Under the pieces are notes generated by a model. The model saw only the letters and a list, made by a program, of their open reading frames with translations, was not told where the DNA came from and made no database searches. From assembly GCF_004295345.1 (NCBI RefSeq), contig NZ_CP036200.1, positions 1,984,001-2,048,000 on the forward strand: a stretch of DNA of 64,000 nucleotides, written 5' to 3'. The position numbers and the translations under genes are program-made. Origin of the DNA: Shewanella maritima (GTDB taxonomy: Bacteria > Pseudomonadota > Gammaproteobacteria > Enterobacterales > Shewanellaceae). Positions 43,534-52,297 of the stretch are shown in pieces (position 1 is the first letter of the stretch; each line of letters starts with the position of its first letter).

Positions 43534-46296
43534 CTAATCATACTGATAATTAATCCCGAGCCAAAAGCTGCGGCCCACTTCTACGCCTGAATTACCAGGC
43601 AGTACCGAATAAGTACGGCTATCGAGTAGGTTTGAAATATCTACGCTTAGCGAAAGCCTGTGCTTATGAAAATCCGGCAAGCGGTAGCGAACCGATGCGT
43701 TTAATAAAATGGCATCGTCTAGTTCAAACTCCCGGTAAATGGTAGCCTCAAGTGGGATGAGTTCTCCTGACTCATTCTCGACCGTAATGTCATCAAAATA
43801 ATGCACGTTCGATGTTGCAGCAACCGATGTATATCCCTGGGTATACTTTGCCGTAAGTGTGGTTTGCAAATCGTCAGTCCACTTGGCAGTCCAACCCATG
43901 TTTACCACCCAAGGACGGGCATAGTTTGCTGCGATTCTGTCTAAGTCATCTAAAGAAACAGCGGTATAAACGGTTTCCTCTTTACCTTCTGCATTGATAA
44001 TAGTCGTTTCATGGGCCACGATTTGATCTTGCGGCGTATCGTCAATATCTCCGTCATAGCTATCTTGCGTCGTTTCAGTTTGCGACCAAGAGGTATTAGC
44101 CCAAAAGCTATGATCTTTATATTGCCCATTCCATGACAGTGAAATGCGCTTCTGCTCGCTTTCACCTTTGTTTACCTGATAAATATAGGTATAGCCACCT
44201 TCGCGAACTGAGTCGCCTTTACCTAGCTCATCTTTACTCTTGCGCCAAACACCACGCAGTGACAAGAAGCCGCCTAGCATTTCTTGCTTCCAACCTAAAG
44301 TCAGCTCGTCGGAATAAGGCGTTTTAACACCATCGTAGCGATAGCGCGTCAAATCCTGGCTGTTAGCGTCAGTCCATTCGGTCAACTGCCCGTCTTTAGT
44401 CACCTCACGAGTTTGGGTGATATAGGGTAGTTGCTGCTCGCGGATAGCATAGGTTGTCAAATTAGCATCGTAATAGCGGCTGGCACCAAAGGTAATCAAG
44501 GTTTGATTATCACCAAATAAGTCATAACCACCCGAAAAACGTGGCGAGACGTTATGGTTTTTAAAGAAGTCCTCAGTATCGTAACGCAGGCCAAGATTAA
44601 AGTTCCAATCACCTACTTCGAATACGTCTTGAACATACAGAGCACCTTTACGCACAGTGACATCGATATGTTCTTCTTGGTAAATCAGCCTTTTTTGCAG
44701 GAATTGCCCCGTGGTGACGACGTTTTCTTCCCTTAATCTAATATGTTCCGGATTGGTGTCATCAAACGGCTCACCTAATATGGCAGATAATTCTTCCTCA
44801 GATAGTGACTCCTGCTCAACACAGGCAACAAAATTACCGTTACAGTCAACGTTAGACTTAACTGCTGCATTAGAGTAGCGAACACTGTCTTGGTTGCGGT
44901 CGCGGGTAACTTGCTGGCTTTCAAGCTGCAGTCCCATGGTAAATTGATGGTCTAACTCCCAAAAACTCGTATCAAAATCAAACTTGTTGTTGAGTGAGTA
45001 TGTCACCTGGCCATTGTCTAAATCGCCATTACCACCTTCTTTAGACACAGTGGAATCGTTTGGTCCCCAGTCTTTACCCTTGTACTTGCCCCAAATAACA
45101 TGATCAATTGGTGCTGTGCGACTATTTTCACTGTAACGAGCGTTTGCAGTAATCTTCCAATCTGCCCAGCCAAGGTTACGAAGACCTGTGGCATTCAACG
45201 CATAACCACCACCTTCTATGCTGTAGTCACTGTTTAACGTGTCATCGAGAATGTAGTTGCCTTTATAAGGCGCATATAGTGCAGAAACACTTAAATGATC
45301 AAACCAATCCTGCTCAGAATCGTATTTGAGCATGACGTTTGAGTTAGTACTTGAGGTGTCAACTAACTCACCTAGCGACTCAATGCTCTTGGTCGATTCA
45401 GTATGATTAACGTTTAAACCTATGCCTCGACCTTTACCTAGCTTTTTAGCTAGTTGCAGCTTGTATTGCTTTTTATCGTAAACCGGTTTTTCAAATACTG
45501 ACTCTGACGGATCATCTCCTTCTCCATAAATATCATGAAATGATACCCAGTCAGATTGCGTTGCTCGATAACCAAAACTCACCGAAGGTAAGTCCCAGGC
45601 ATCTTTACTTTGTGACTCAACCACCCCGCCCATAAACTCGCCATATTCCACCGGAATATTTGAGTCATAAACGGTAATACTTTCAACAAGATCTTTATTC
45701 AAAAAGAATTCATTGGTGTGCCCCATTACCGAGTTAGTCTCATCAGCAGATAGGCCTGAGCTTGCTGGGTCAATACGACTATTGGTGTTCATACCATCAA
45801 TGAAAAAGCCATTTTGGTAGGCTTTACCACCTGAAATAGACACTTCACGAGAGCGGATATCAGTCAGGCTTGCAATGCTATTATCGGCTTCGTTTGCCTG
45901 AATACCTGGCAAGCCTTTTAAAAGCTCAGTAATGTCACCATTGCCCACTGGTGCATTTTCAATAAAGTCTTGCGACAAGAAAATACGCCCTTGGGTTTCA
46001 AGTACTTCAGGGCCAAAGTAGCGCCCGGTAACCTCGATTACCTCAACAGGTGTACCGTCGTTATTCAGGCAGGCTTCCATGCGCTGAGCTTTTTCATAGC
46101 TCAGTAACTCGGCTTCAGGAAAGCGCATTTTAGTTGCACAGGTAACCCATAACTCAGGTGTTTTTTTAGTTTGCGTTAAAATCTCTTGTTGCTGTTGCTC
46201 AAACGAATCCCCCTCTTCCGCATAGGCGGAAAAGGGCATAGTGAGGGTAGACGCCAGCACAATGCTGGCGTACACAGGGTTTAATTTAAACTCCAT
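43534..46296 (-). CDS. TonB-dependent outer-membrane receptor
   Basis: 920-residue receptor. The signal peptide (ASIVLASTLTMPFSAYA) is followed by an unusual 60-residue region with two Cys (LWVTCATKMRFPEAELLSYE, RMEACLNNDG), a TonB-box-like VEVIEVTGRYF, a plug domain (ITELLKGLPGIQANEADNSIA, SISGGKAYQNGFFIDGMNTN, VESITVYDSNIPVEYGEFMGG), then a beta-barrel with late-strand block KHRLSLSVDISNLLDSRTYS. It ends GINYQYD rather than in Phe. The plug lacks features diagnostic of a siderophore receptor. The start is 12 nt after the stop of the large lipoprotein gene, so the two form an operon. Substrate unknown. Confidence 0.92.
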   Translation of the reverse strand: MEFKLNPVYASIVLASTLTMPFSAYAEEGDSFEQQQQEILTQTKKTPELWVTCATKMRFPEAELLSYEKAQRMEACLNNDGTPVEVIEVTGRYFGPEVLETQGRIFLSQDFIENAPVGNGDITELLKGLPGIQANEADNSIASLTDIRSREVSISGGKAYQNGFFIDGMNTNSRIDPASSGLSADETNSVMGHTNEFFLNKDLVESITVYDSNIPVEYGEFMGGVVESQSKDAWDLPSVSFGYRATQSDWVSFHDIYGEGDDPSESVFEKPVYDKKQYKLQLAKKLGKGRGIGLNVNHTESTKSIESLGELVDTSSTNSNVMLKYDSEQDWFDHLSVSALYAPYKGNYILDDTLNSDYSIEGGGYALNATGLRNLGWADWKITANARYSENSRTAPIDHVIWGKYKGKDWGPNDSTVSKEGGNGDLDNGQVTYSLNNKFDFDTSFWELDHQFTMGLQLESQQVTRDRNQDSVRYSNAAVKSNVDCNGNFVACVEQESLSEEELSAILGEPFDDTNPEHIRLREENVVTTGQFLQKRLIYQEEHIDVTVRKGALYVQDVFEVGDWNFNLGLRYDTEDFFKNHNVSPRFSGGYDLFGDNQTLITFGASRYYDANLTTYAIREQQLPYITQTREVTKDGQLTEWTDANSQDLTRYRYDGVKTPYSDELTLGWKQEMLGGFLSLRGVWRKSKDELGKGDSVREGGYTYIYQVNKGESEQKRISLSWNGQYKDHSFWANTSWSQTETTQDSYDGDIDDTPQDQIVAHETTIINAEGKEETVYTAVSLDDLDRIAANYARPWVVNMGWTAKWTDDLQTTLTAKYTQGYTSVAATSNVHYFDDITVENESGELIPLEATIYREFELDDAILLNASVRYRLPDFHKHRLSLSVDISNLLDSRTYSVLPGNSGVEVGRSFWLGINYQYD

Positions 46297-46308
46297 AACA
46301 GCAAACCA

Positions 46309-49134
46309 CTACTGAGCGACATCAGGCACAAGTGGGTTGATATCATTCTCATCAACAATGCCATCACCATCGGCGTCGTCATCAGCAGTTAGACCTGAAG
46401 CAATCACTTGCTCCTCGGTTGCTGTAGTAATGAAGAAATTAGGCTTACCATCTTGGTCAGTATCAACGTTTGCAGCAACAGTGCTAGGGAAGTCATCTTG
46501 TTGCGCAATAAACTGTGACAATGTTGCCGTAAGTTCCAGCTTGTTTGCCTCAGCGTTTGCTTCACGTGCAATCACTTGATTACCTAACTCAAACTCACGA
46601 GCAGAGCCTAATAGCGGTATCCAGTCCTCATTAATATTGGCCTGAACCGTCGCACTTTGGGCTTGTAACTTAGTATCAATGAAATCATTTAAGCGCTTAA
46701 CTTGTGCTTTTAGTGCAACTAACTGCTCCGCATAATTGTTTTCGGCCGCAAAGAAGCGTGTCTGCTTAATAACGGCATATGATTCTGAAGCCGAGTTTTC
46801 TAGCGAAGTATCAACAAGCTGCTCTAAAATCTCAATAGCTAGCTCAAGACCCGCTTCTTGGTCATCACCATTGTCTGCCACGTATTGGTCATAGTTATCA
46901 AAAAAGTCATCTACCAGTACTTGGGTCTGAGTTGTTGCTTCTTCAAGTAAGCCATTCAGTGCTGCACTTTGAGCAAATTCGTAGCGCCACTCAATTCGGT
47001 CTTCAAAGTCTGAAACTAAATCAATCAATCCTAAGGCTTCAATGATTGCAGGGATTGCTACTTGAGTATTCCCCACTTTTGCAGCATTGGCAGCTAAATC
47101 TTGGCGCGCCTCGATTAAGTCAGCGGTAAGCACATCTTCACTGGTTGTTGGATAATGGTCAGCAACTAATGCCTGACATGTCGTTAGCATAGATTGAGCA
47201 TCTTCAGTCGCTCCCATGCGCAACTGCATGTCCATTAACTTGCCACAACCATAAGAGCCAATGACATAACTCGGTGACGATACGCGAGCCTCTATGTGCT
47301 CGCTGCTGATTAGAATGCCTTTCGCCGTTTCAATTGCCTCTTTAGCTGCATCATTTTCCCCCTTTGCGATAAGGTGAGAGGCAAGCCCAGGTAGAGTGAT
47401 TGTTTGCTCAGCCACTGCGCGGAACTGATTGAGGGTATTGCCATCTTCTAGCGCAATGAGATGCTCGGTTGCTTGTTTTACTGTGCCGCCATTTAACACA
47501 ATTGACAGACCATGCTGCGCATCAATTTCTTCTTGAATATCTTCGACGTAGCTCTCGCGCGTGTTATCTAAATTAATGAAGGCAAGTACAGGGTTGGTTG
47601 AAAGTTCAGAGTAGTACAACTCAGCCGCACCAGCTGCAACTTGTAGCGGGTAACGATTCTTATACTCTAAAGTGTAAACGGCGCTCTCATGTGCGCTGCG
47701 ATTATATGCTTCATCGTGAGTCACATCTGTATACAGTGCGATAATACGGGCAATAAGCTCCTTGGCTTTATCTACTTCTTCCGCACGGTTGTATAGGGTT
47801 AACGCAAAGGCATAGTAAGTGCCACGTTGATAATAATGTGGCTTACCCGCATTGCTATAGCTAGAGGTTAGCTCTTGGTAACCCGTGTCATCTGCAACTG
47901 CAACTAAACGGTCAATCGCTGCTACCAGCTTTAAGCGGTTTTCTTCAGTTCGATCATTTAGATAAATAGTTAACAAGCTATCGGCATAGTTATCGAAACT
48001 CGTTACCAGTCGCTTGTATGCCGTCGAAACTTCATCAGACTTCAGCGCTTCTTTCACTAAAGCCAAAATACCGATGACATTGTCCGCACCTGTTTCAGAT
48101 CCACTATCGATATAGCCATTAAGTAATGTTTGATAGAAAGTACCATCGGTATTGCTGAAGCTGGCGAAGCCTTTGTCTGCAATGTAACGGTTATAAATAC
48201 CTAAACCTTTATCGCGAGCAGCATCACCATCCGCATATAGGCCTTTAGCATTGTATTCAGCGCCAATGTCTTTGTATGCTTCCGCTTGGTTGCTCTCGAA
48301 AATAATATCTTGATCAATAATTTGGTCGGTTTTATCTGTAAAACCTGCTGCTGCATAACCTTGCGCTAGCGCGTAGTATGCAGGGTCTGCGGCGCTATCA
48401 CCTGCAATCGTTTCTATGAGTACTTCCGCTTGTTTAAGGTGAGATAGCTCTGAGGTGTAGTAAAAATCTTGTTTTTGTTGATTGGTACCATATTCTGGTT
48501 TTAGCTGAATCACTTTGACAACTTTGTCAGCGATGCCATCGGTTACACCAACCGTAAATTCATTGGCAAACGATGTTAGCTCAGGTTTGTAGGTGAACTT
48601 ACCTGTTACAGGGTCTAACACCAGCGTGCCAGATTCTGGCGCAACTTCTACCGAGTAAGTCAGTGTATCGCCATCCACATCAATAGCGTTGACCTGGCCA
48701 ATAATATCGCCACTCGCATCAACTGCTAATGAACTGCCAGAAATAACCGGCGCATCATTCACGCCCGTGACGGTGAAAACTAAATCACCAGATGTTGATG
48801 CACTGCCATCACTCGCTTGCACTTTAGCGGTATCGCTACCAAAGAAATCCGCTTTTGGCATGTAGCTGTAGCTACCATCTGCCGCCAAGGTTAAGGTGCC
48901 GTTTTCAGGCGATTGAGTCACAGAAAAACTGATTTGATCGCCATCTGCATCTGTAGCGGTTAAATTTCCATCAAAACTAGTATCTTCAGCGAGTGTTACG
49001 CTTAGGGAAGTTGCATCAAATGTTGGTGCTGTATTCGGAGTATCGCTTGAGCTTGAACCGCCACCACATGCTGTAAGTAATCCTGAGAGTACTGCAATTG
49101 CAACCGGGGCAACCGGGAACTTACGCTTTGCCAT
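46309..49134 (-). CDS. Large lipoprotein: cadherin-like domains, helical repeats, Ca-binding tail
   Basis: 941-residue predicted outer-membrane lipoprotein. The lipobox is LLTAC (Cys23) followed by GGGSSSSD, with no Asp at +2. Residues 30-215 hold two cadherin/VCBS-like domains (APTFDATSLSVTLAEDTSFD, NGTLTLAADGSYSYMPKADF, NDAPVISGSS). Residues 220-880 are predicted helical, TPR-like (AEVLIETIAGDSAADPAYYA, ARIIALYTDVTHDEAY). The tail has DxDxDG calcium loops (DTDQDGKPNFF, DDDADGDGIVDENDINP). AGGAATTAAC precedes ATG 49134. It is co-transcribed with the TonB receptor 12 nt downstream, suggesting it is the surface-exposed substrate-binding partner. No named family recognised for the whole. Confidence 0.87.
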   Translation of the reverse strand: MAKRKFPVAPVAIAVLSGLLTACGGGSSSSDTPNTAPTFDATSLSVTLAEDTSFDGNLTATDADGDQISFSVTQSPENGTLTLAADGSYSYMPKADFFGSDTAKVQASDGSASTSGDLVFTVTGVNDAPVISGSSLAVDASGDIIGQVNAIDVDGDTLTYSVEVAPESGTLVLDPVTGKFTYKPELTSFANEFTVGVTDGIADKVVKVIQLKPEYGTNQQKQDFYYTSELSHLKQAEVLIETIAGDSAADPAYYALAQGYAAAGFTDKTDQIIDQDIIFESNQAEAYKDIGAEYNAKGLYADGDAARDKGLGIYNRYIADKGFASFSNTDGTFYQTLLNGYIDSGSETGADNVIGILALVKEALKSDEVSTAYKRLVTSFDNYADSLLTIYLNDRTEENRLKLVAAIDRLVAVADDTGYQELTSSYSNAGKPHYYQRGTYYAFALTLYNRAEEVDKAKELIARIIALYTDVTHDEAYNRSAHESAVYTLEYKNRYPLQVAAGAAELYYSELSTNPVLAFINLDNTRESYVEDIQEEIDAQHGLSIVLNGGTVKQATEHLIALEDGNTLNQFRAVAEQTITLPGLASHLIAKGENDAAKEAIETAKGILISSEHIEARVSSPSYVIGSYGCGKLMDMQLRMGATEDAQSMLTTCQALVADHYPTTSEDVLTADLIEARQDLAANAAKVGNTQVAIPAIIEALGLIDLVSDFEDRIEWRYEFAQSAALNGLLEEATTQTQVLVDDFFDNYDQYVADNGDDQEAGLELAIEILEQLVDTSLENSASESYAVIKQTRFFAAENNYAEQLVALKAQVKRLNDFIDTKLQAQSATVQANINEDWIPLLGSAREFELGNQVIAREANAEANKLELTATLSQFIAQQDDFPSTVAANVDTDQDGKPNFFITTATEEQVIASGLTADDDADGDGIVDENDINPLVPDVAQ

Positions 49135-49201
49135 CTGTTAATTCCTGTATGTCTTTTAAGTCAATTCGACGGCATTTTGCTCTCGCAAAATTACAAATGC
49201 A

Positions 49202-49220
49202 AACCATTCTCATAATCATT
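49202..49220. promoter_or_regulatory. Possible Fur box
   Basis: AACCATTCTCATAATCATT matches the AATGANAATNATTNTCATT pattern at 11 of 16 fixed positions, about 70 nt upstream of the lipoprotein start. Weak to moderate evidence for iron regulation. Confidence 0.3.
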
Positions 49221-49619
49221 TAACAACAAATTGTTAATTGCGCGATCTTGATCGCAACTTTATGTAAATACTTAGTTGAGGTCTAAATACTGTGTAAACG
49301 TACAAAAATTTACTTTTCATGAAACATGAATAAACATCAAACATTTGATTATATTAAATATTATATTTATAGAACGATTATTCTAACTTGATTGTAAATT
49401 TTGAAGCTCATAGCTGCTTGTTAATAAATACAACAAGACTGAACACAAGAATTAGTTAACCAAAAGACTGTAAAACACCAAAAATTTACCAATATTTACA
49501 CTTGTATTTAACGTACGGTAGGCGATTAAATTACCATGAGATATAGCGAGGAATGAGCCTGTTTGCATGTCTCACTTTGGAGCATATAAACAAACAGAGG
49601 TAAAACATAAATATAAACA

Positions 49620-49646
49620 AAAAGCCCAGCAGTGCTGCTGGGCTTT
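49620..49646 (-). terminator. Terminator of ssb
   Basis: Stem AAAGCCCAGCAG / CTGCTGGGCTTT with a 2-nt loop. On the minus strand it is followed by TTTTTG, about 30 nt after the ssb stop. Confidence 0.9.
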
Positions 49647-49678
49647 GATGAAACTGACAACCAGTTTTTCGCTTAAAT

Positions 49679-50377
49679 CTAGAACGGGATATCGTCGTCC
49701 CAACCTTCATCCAAATCTGGGGTGAAATTCTGGTTTTGTTGTGGCTGTTGCGGCGTAGGCGCTGGACGCTGCTGAGGTGCAGCTTGTGGCGCTTGCTGCT
49801 GGAAGTTACCTTGCGGCGCTGCTGCAGGCTTAGGCTGATAACCGCCTTGCTGTGGAGCTTGCTGTTGCGCTGGTGCTTGCTGCTGACCGAAGTTTTGGCC
49901 TTGTGGCGCAGCTGCTGGCTTAGGTTGGTAACCACCTTGCTGTTGTGGAGCAGATTGCTGTGGAGCAGACTGTTGTGGGCGTTGGTAGCCACCTTGGTTT
50001 TGACCTTGGAAACCACCAGCATTGTCGCCACCTGAGTTACGGCTATCTAGCATTTGCATTTCTAGCGCGTTGATTTCAGTTTTGTAACGGTCTTGACCAG
50101 TGTTTTGGTCTTGCCACTTGCTGGTTTGCAGCTTACCTTCGATGTAAACCTTAGAACCTTTCTTTAGGTACTCGCCAGCAATCTCAGCTAGACGACGGTA
50201 CATTACGATGTTGTGCCATTCAGTGCGCTCTTGTGGCTGACCTTGTTGGTCTTTCCAAGACTCGCTAGTTGCAATAGTAAAGTTAGCTACTGCATTACCA
50301 TTTGGCATGTAACGCACTTCGGGATCTCTACCCAAATTACCAACCAAAATTACCTTATTCACACCACGACTGGCCAT
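49679..50377 (-). CDS. ssb: Single-stranded DNA-binding protein
   Basis: 232-residue SSB. The OB fold occupies residues 1-110 ([70 protein letters not shown]). It is followed by a long Gln/Pro/Gly-rich linker with repeated [13 protein letters not shown] units, and the acidic protein-recruiting tip DDDIPF. The linker makes it longer than E. coli SSB (178). AGGAGATT precedes the ATG. The low-complexity linker explains a long open frame on the same strand, which is not a gene. Confidence 0.97.
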   Translation of the reverse strand: MASRGVNKVILVGNLGRDPEVRYMPNGNAVANFTIATSESWKDQQGQPQERTEWHNIVMYRRLAEIAGEYLKKGSKVYIEGKLQTSKWQDQNTGQDRYKTEINALEMQMLDSRNSGGDNAGGFQGQNQGGYQRPQQSAPQQSAPQQQGGYQPKPAAAPQGQNFGQQQAPAQQQAPQQGGYQPKPAAAPQGNFQQQAPQAAPQQRPAPTPQQPQQNQNFTPDLDEGWDDDIPF

Positions 50378-50440
50378 CGAAATCTCCTGAGATTCTATCT
50401 AATACTTCGCAAATTTTATTACTGTTGATCGTTTAAAGAT

Positions 50441-51808
50441 CTAATTGACAGAGCGTAACACAGCTCGAGCGTCACTCAAATTGAAATTGTCGTCCACCTT
50501 CAAATAGGCAACCTTTTCTTCAACTACTACTATCGCCTCGGCAACACCTGCTAATGCACTTAACTCAGTCGCCATGGCTTTAGCATGGTCACTGTCAGTA
50601 AAGTGCGCATTTAGTGTGTAGCTTTTAAGTAGCACAGGGTTCTTCATGCCTATGGTTAACAGCAGCCACACGCCAATTAACGCAAGACCAGCAAAGAACA
50701 CGCCCGATGCACCTAAATACTGGTAAGCGCCCCCGCCAATCATGCCGCCACAAAATGCACCTAAAAACTGGCTAGTTGAGTACACGCCCATTGCCGAGCC
50801 TTTATCACCACTTGGGCAGAACTTAGCAATTAAGCTTGGCAGTGACGCCTCTAAATAGTTAAAGCCAGTAAAGAATAATAATACCGCTGCTGCTAACACC
50901 CATAAATTGCCAGCAAACATGCCCATGGCAGCAAGTGATAGCATCATAATAATAAGCGCGACCTGGAACATGCCTTTAGTGTTGTTGCGCTTAACGCCAA
51001 TAATGATCAGCGGCACCATTAAAAAGAACGCGCCAACAAATGCAGGGAAGTACAACATCCAATGCTTTTCTTTCACCAACCCTGCATCAACTAAATCTAA
51101 CGGCAAAGCCACGAATACAGCGGTAAGCACTAGATGCAGAATAAAAATACCTGCATCTAGGCGAAATAGCTGCGGGTCGACAAACAAGCGCTTAAGCTTT
51201 TCAGGCACGGCAACTGTGTCACCTTTTGGCGCTTGCGTAATAGGGTTAGGTACAAAGAACTGCACAATCAACATGCCCACAACCGCAAGGGCTGCGGTTA
51301 GGTAAAATAAGCCCTCAAGCCCTAATGACTGCGTAGCAATTGGCCCCACCAGTAATGACAGCGCAAATGAAAAACCAATGCAGATGCCAATCACTGCCAT
51401 TACTTTGGTGCGCTGCTCGTCACGGGTTAAGTCGGCTGCTAGCGCCAGTACCGCTGCCGCAATCGCGCCCATACCTTGAATGGCACGCCCTAACACCACG
51501 CCATAAATGTGATCAGACATAGCAGCAATCACGCTACCAATGGCAAACAGCACTAGGCCAATTAGAATAATCGGTTTGCGGCCATATTTGTCTGACAGCA
51601 TCCCCATAGGAATCTGAAGTAAGGCTTGAGTTAAGCCATAGGCACCAATAGCAATTCCCACCCAAAGTGGTGAGAAGCCTTCAAGATGCTGACCATAAAG
51701 CGCGAAGACAGGCATGATCATAAACAGCCCCATCATTCGCAGCCCAAATACACTAGCTAGCGAAAACGCGACCTTTTTCTCAACACCTGAGAGTCCATTT
51801 GCGGCCAT
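50441..51808 (-). CDS. yajR: YajR-like MFS transporter
   Basis: 455-residue major-facilitator transporter with 12 helices and a small C-terminal cytoplasmic ferredoxin-like (YAM) domain of about 65 residues (AHFTDSDHAKAMATELSALA, AIVVVEEKVAYLKVDD), the architecture of E. coli YajR. MFS signature A is clear (GMLSDKYGRKPIILIGLVLF), also LGRAIQGMGAIAAAVLALAADLTR. Substrate unknown, as for YajR. It lies between ssb and uvrA, 63 nt upstream of ssb on the same strand; transcription may continue into ssb. Confidence 0.9.
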   Translation of the reverse strand: MAANGLSGVEKKVAFSLASVFGLRMMGLFMIMPVFALYGQHLEGFSPLWVGIAIGAYGLTQALLQIPMGMLSDKYGRKPIILIGLVLFAIGSVIAAMSDHIYGVVLGRAIQGMGAIAAAVLALAADLTRDEQRTKVMAVIGICIGFSFALSLLVGPIATQSLGLEGLFYLTAALAVVGMLIVQFFVPNPITQAPKGDTVAVPEKLKRLFVDPQLFRLDAGIFILHLVLTAVFVALPLDLVDAGLVKEKHWMLYFPAFVGAFFLMVPLIIIGVKRNNTKGMFQVALIIMMLSLAAMGMFAGNLWVLAAAVLLFFTGFNYLEASLPSLIAKFCPSGDKGSAMGVYSTSQFLGAFCGGMIGGGAYQYLGASGVFFAGLALIGVWLLLTIGMKNPVLLKSYTLNAHFTDSDHAKAMATELSALAGVAEAIVVVEEKVAYLKVDDNFNLSDARAVLRSVN

Positions 51809-52297
51809 GCAATTGCCCTTTTGAAAAATGTAAAAAATTAACAGCGCATGTTATCACAGCGAAATAATTAAGCTCAAAAGCAAATCACACTTTACTCATA
51901 AAGCCGCTTTTAATATTCATCTTTAGCTGCTAGGGAAGCAACAGCCTTAAGTCTAACCGCTGCCCTATTACCTACCCGTACTCCTAGCCATGAACCAAAA
52001 CAAGCTTAACATCGTATGATTGCGCCACAGCTGATTGCCAATGATTGTTCACAATAACCAAGCTCGCGCTAACGAATACTTACCTACAATCGGTAATTTC
52101 GATGTGGTCTATACGTTAAAATCAATTAAACCCATCAGCTAAACTATGCGATACTAAAGCCAATTTTTACTCACTGTTACTGTTAGCAGCTTAATAGCTA
52201 CACTTTGTTGCCCCAACTATATAGCTGCAAAACTATGTAGCTCCGAAAAGAAGTAGCAGCAACGCTAGCAGTTCCTAAACGTTATTGAAGAGTGCCA
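51809..52297. other. Divergent region yajR / uvrA
   Basis: About 490 nt without a gene. It contains a possible LexA box at 52174-52189. The rest is AT-rich with no recognisable structure. Confidence 0.5.
52174..52189. promoter_or_regulatory. Possible LexA (SOS) box upstream of uvrA
   Basis: CTGTTACTGTTAGCAG fits CTG-N10-CAG (the CTGT half exact, the other half GCAG instead of ACAG), about 110 nt before the uvrA start. uvrA is a known SOS gene in gammaproteobacteria. Confidence 0.45.

Larger units (their letters stand above)
49135..49678. other. AT-rich region upstream of the lipoprotein-receptor operon
   Basis: About 540 nt between the lipoprotein start and the end of ssb, very AT-rich with no credible gene. 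It holds a moderate Fur-like sequence near the lipoprotein gene (49202-49220) and the ssb terminator (49620-49646). Confidence 0.55.

Noticed and set aside
49531..50031. 166-codon open frame on the minus strand overlapping ssb
   Set aside because: Out-of-frame shadow of the Gln/Pro-rich ssb linker; composition is low-complexity and there is no ribosome site.
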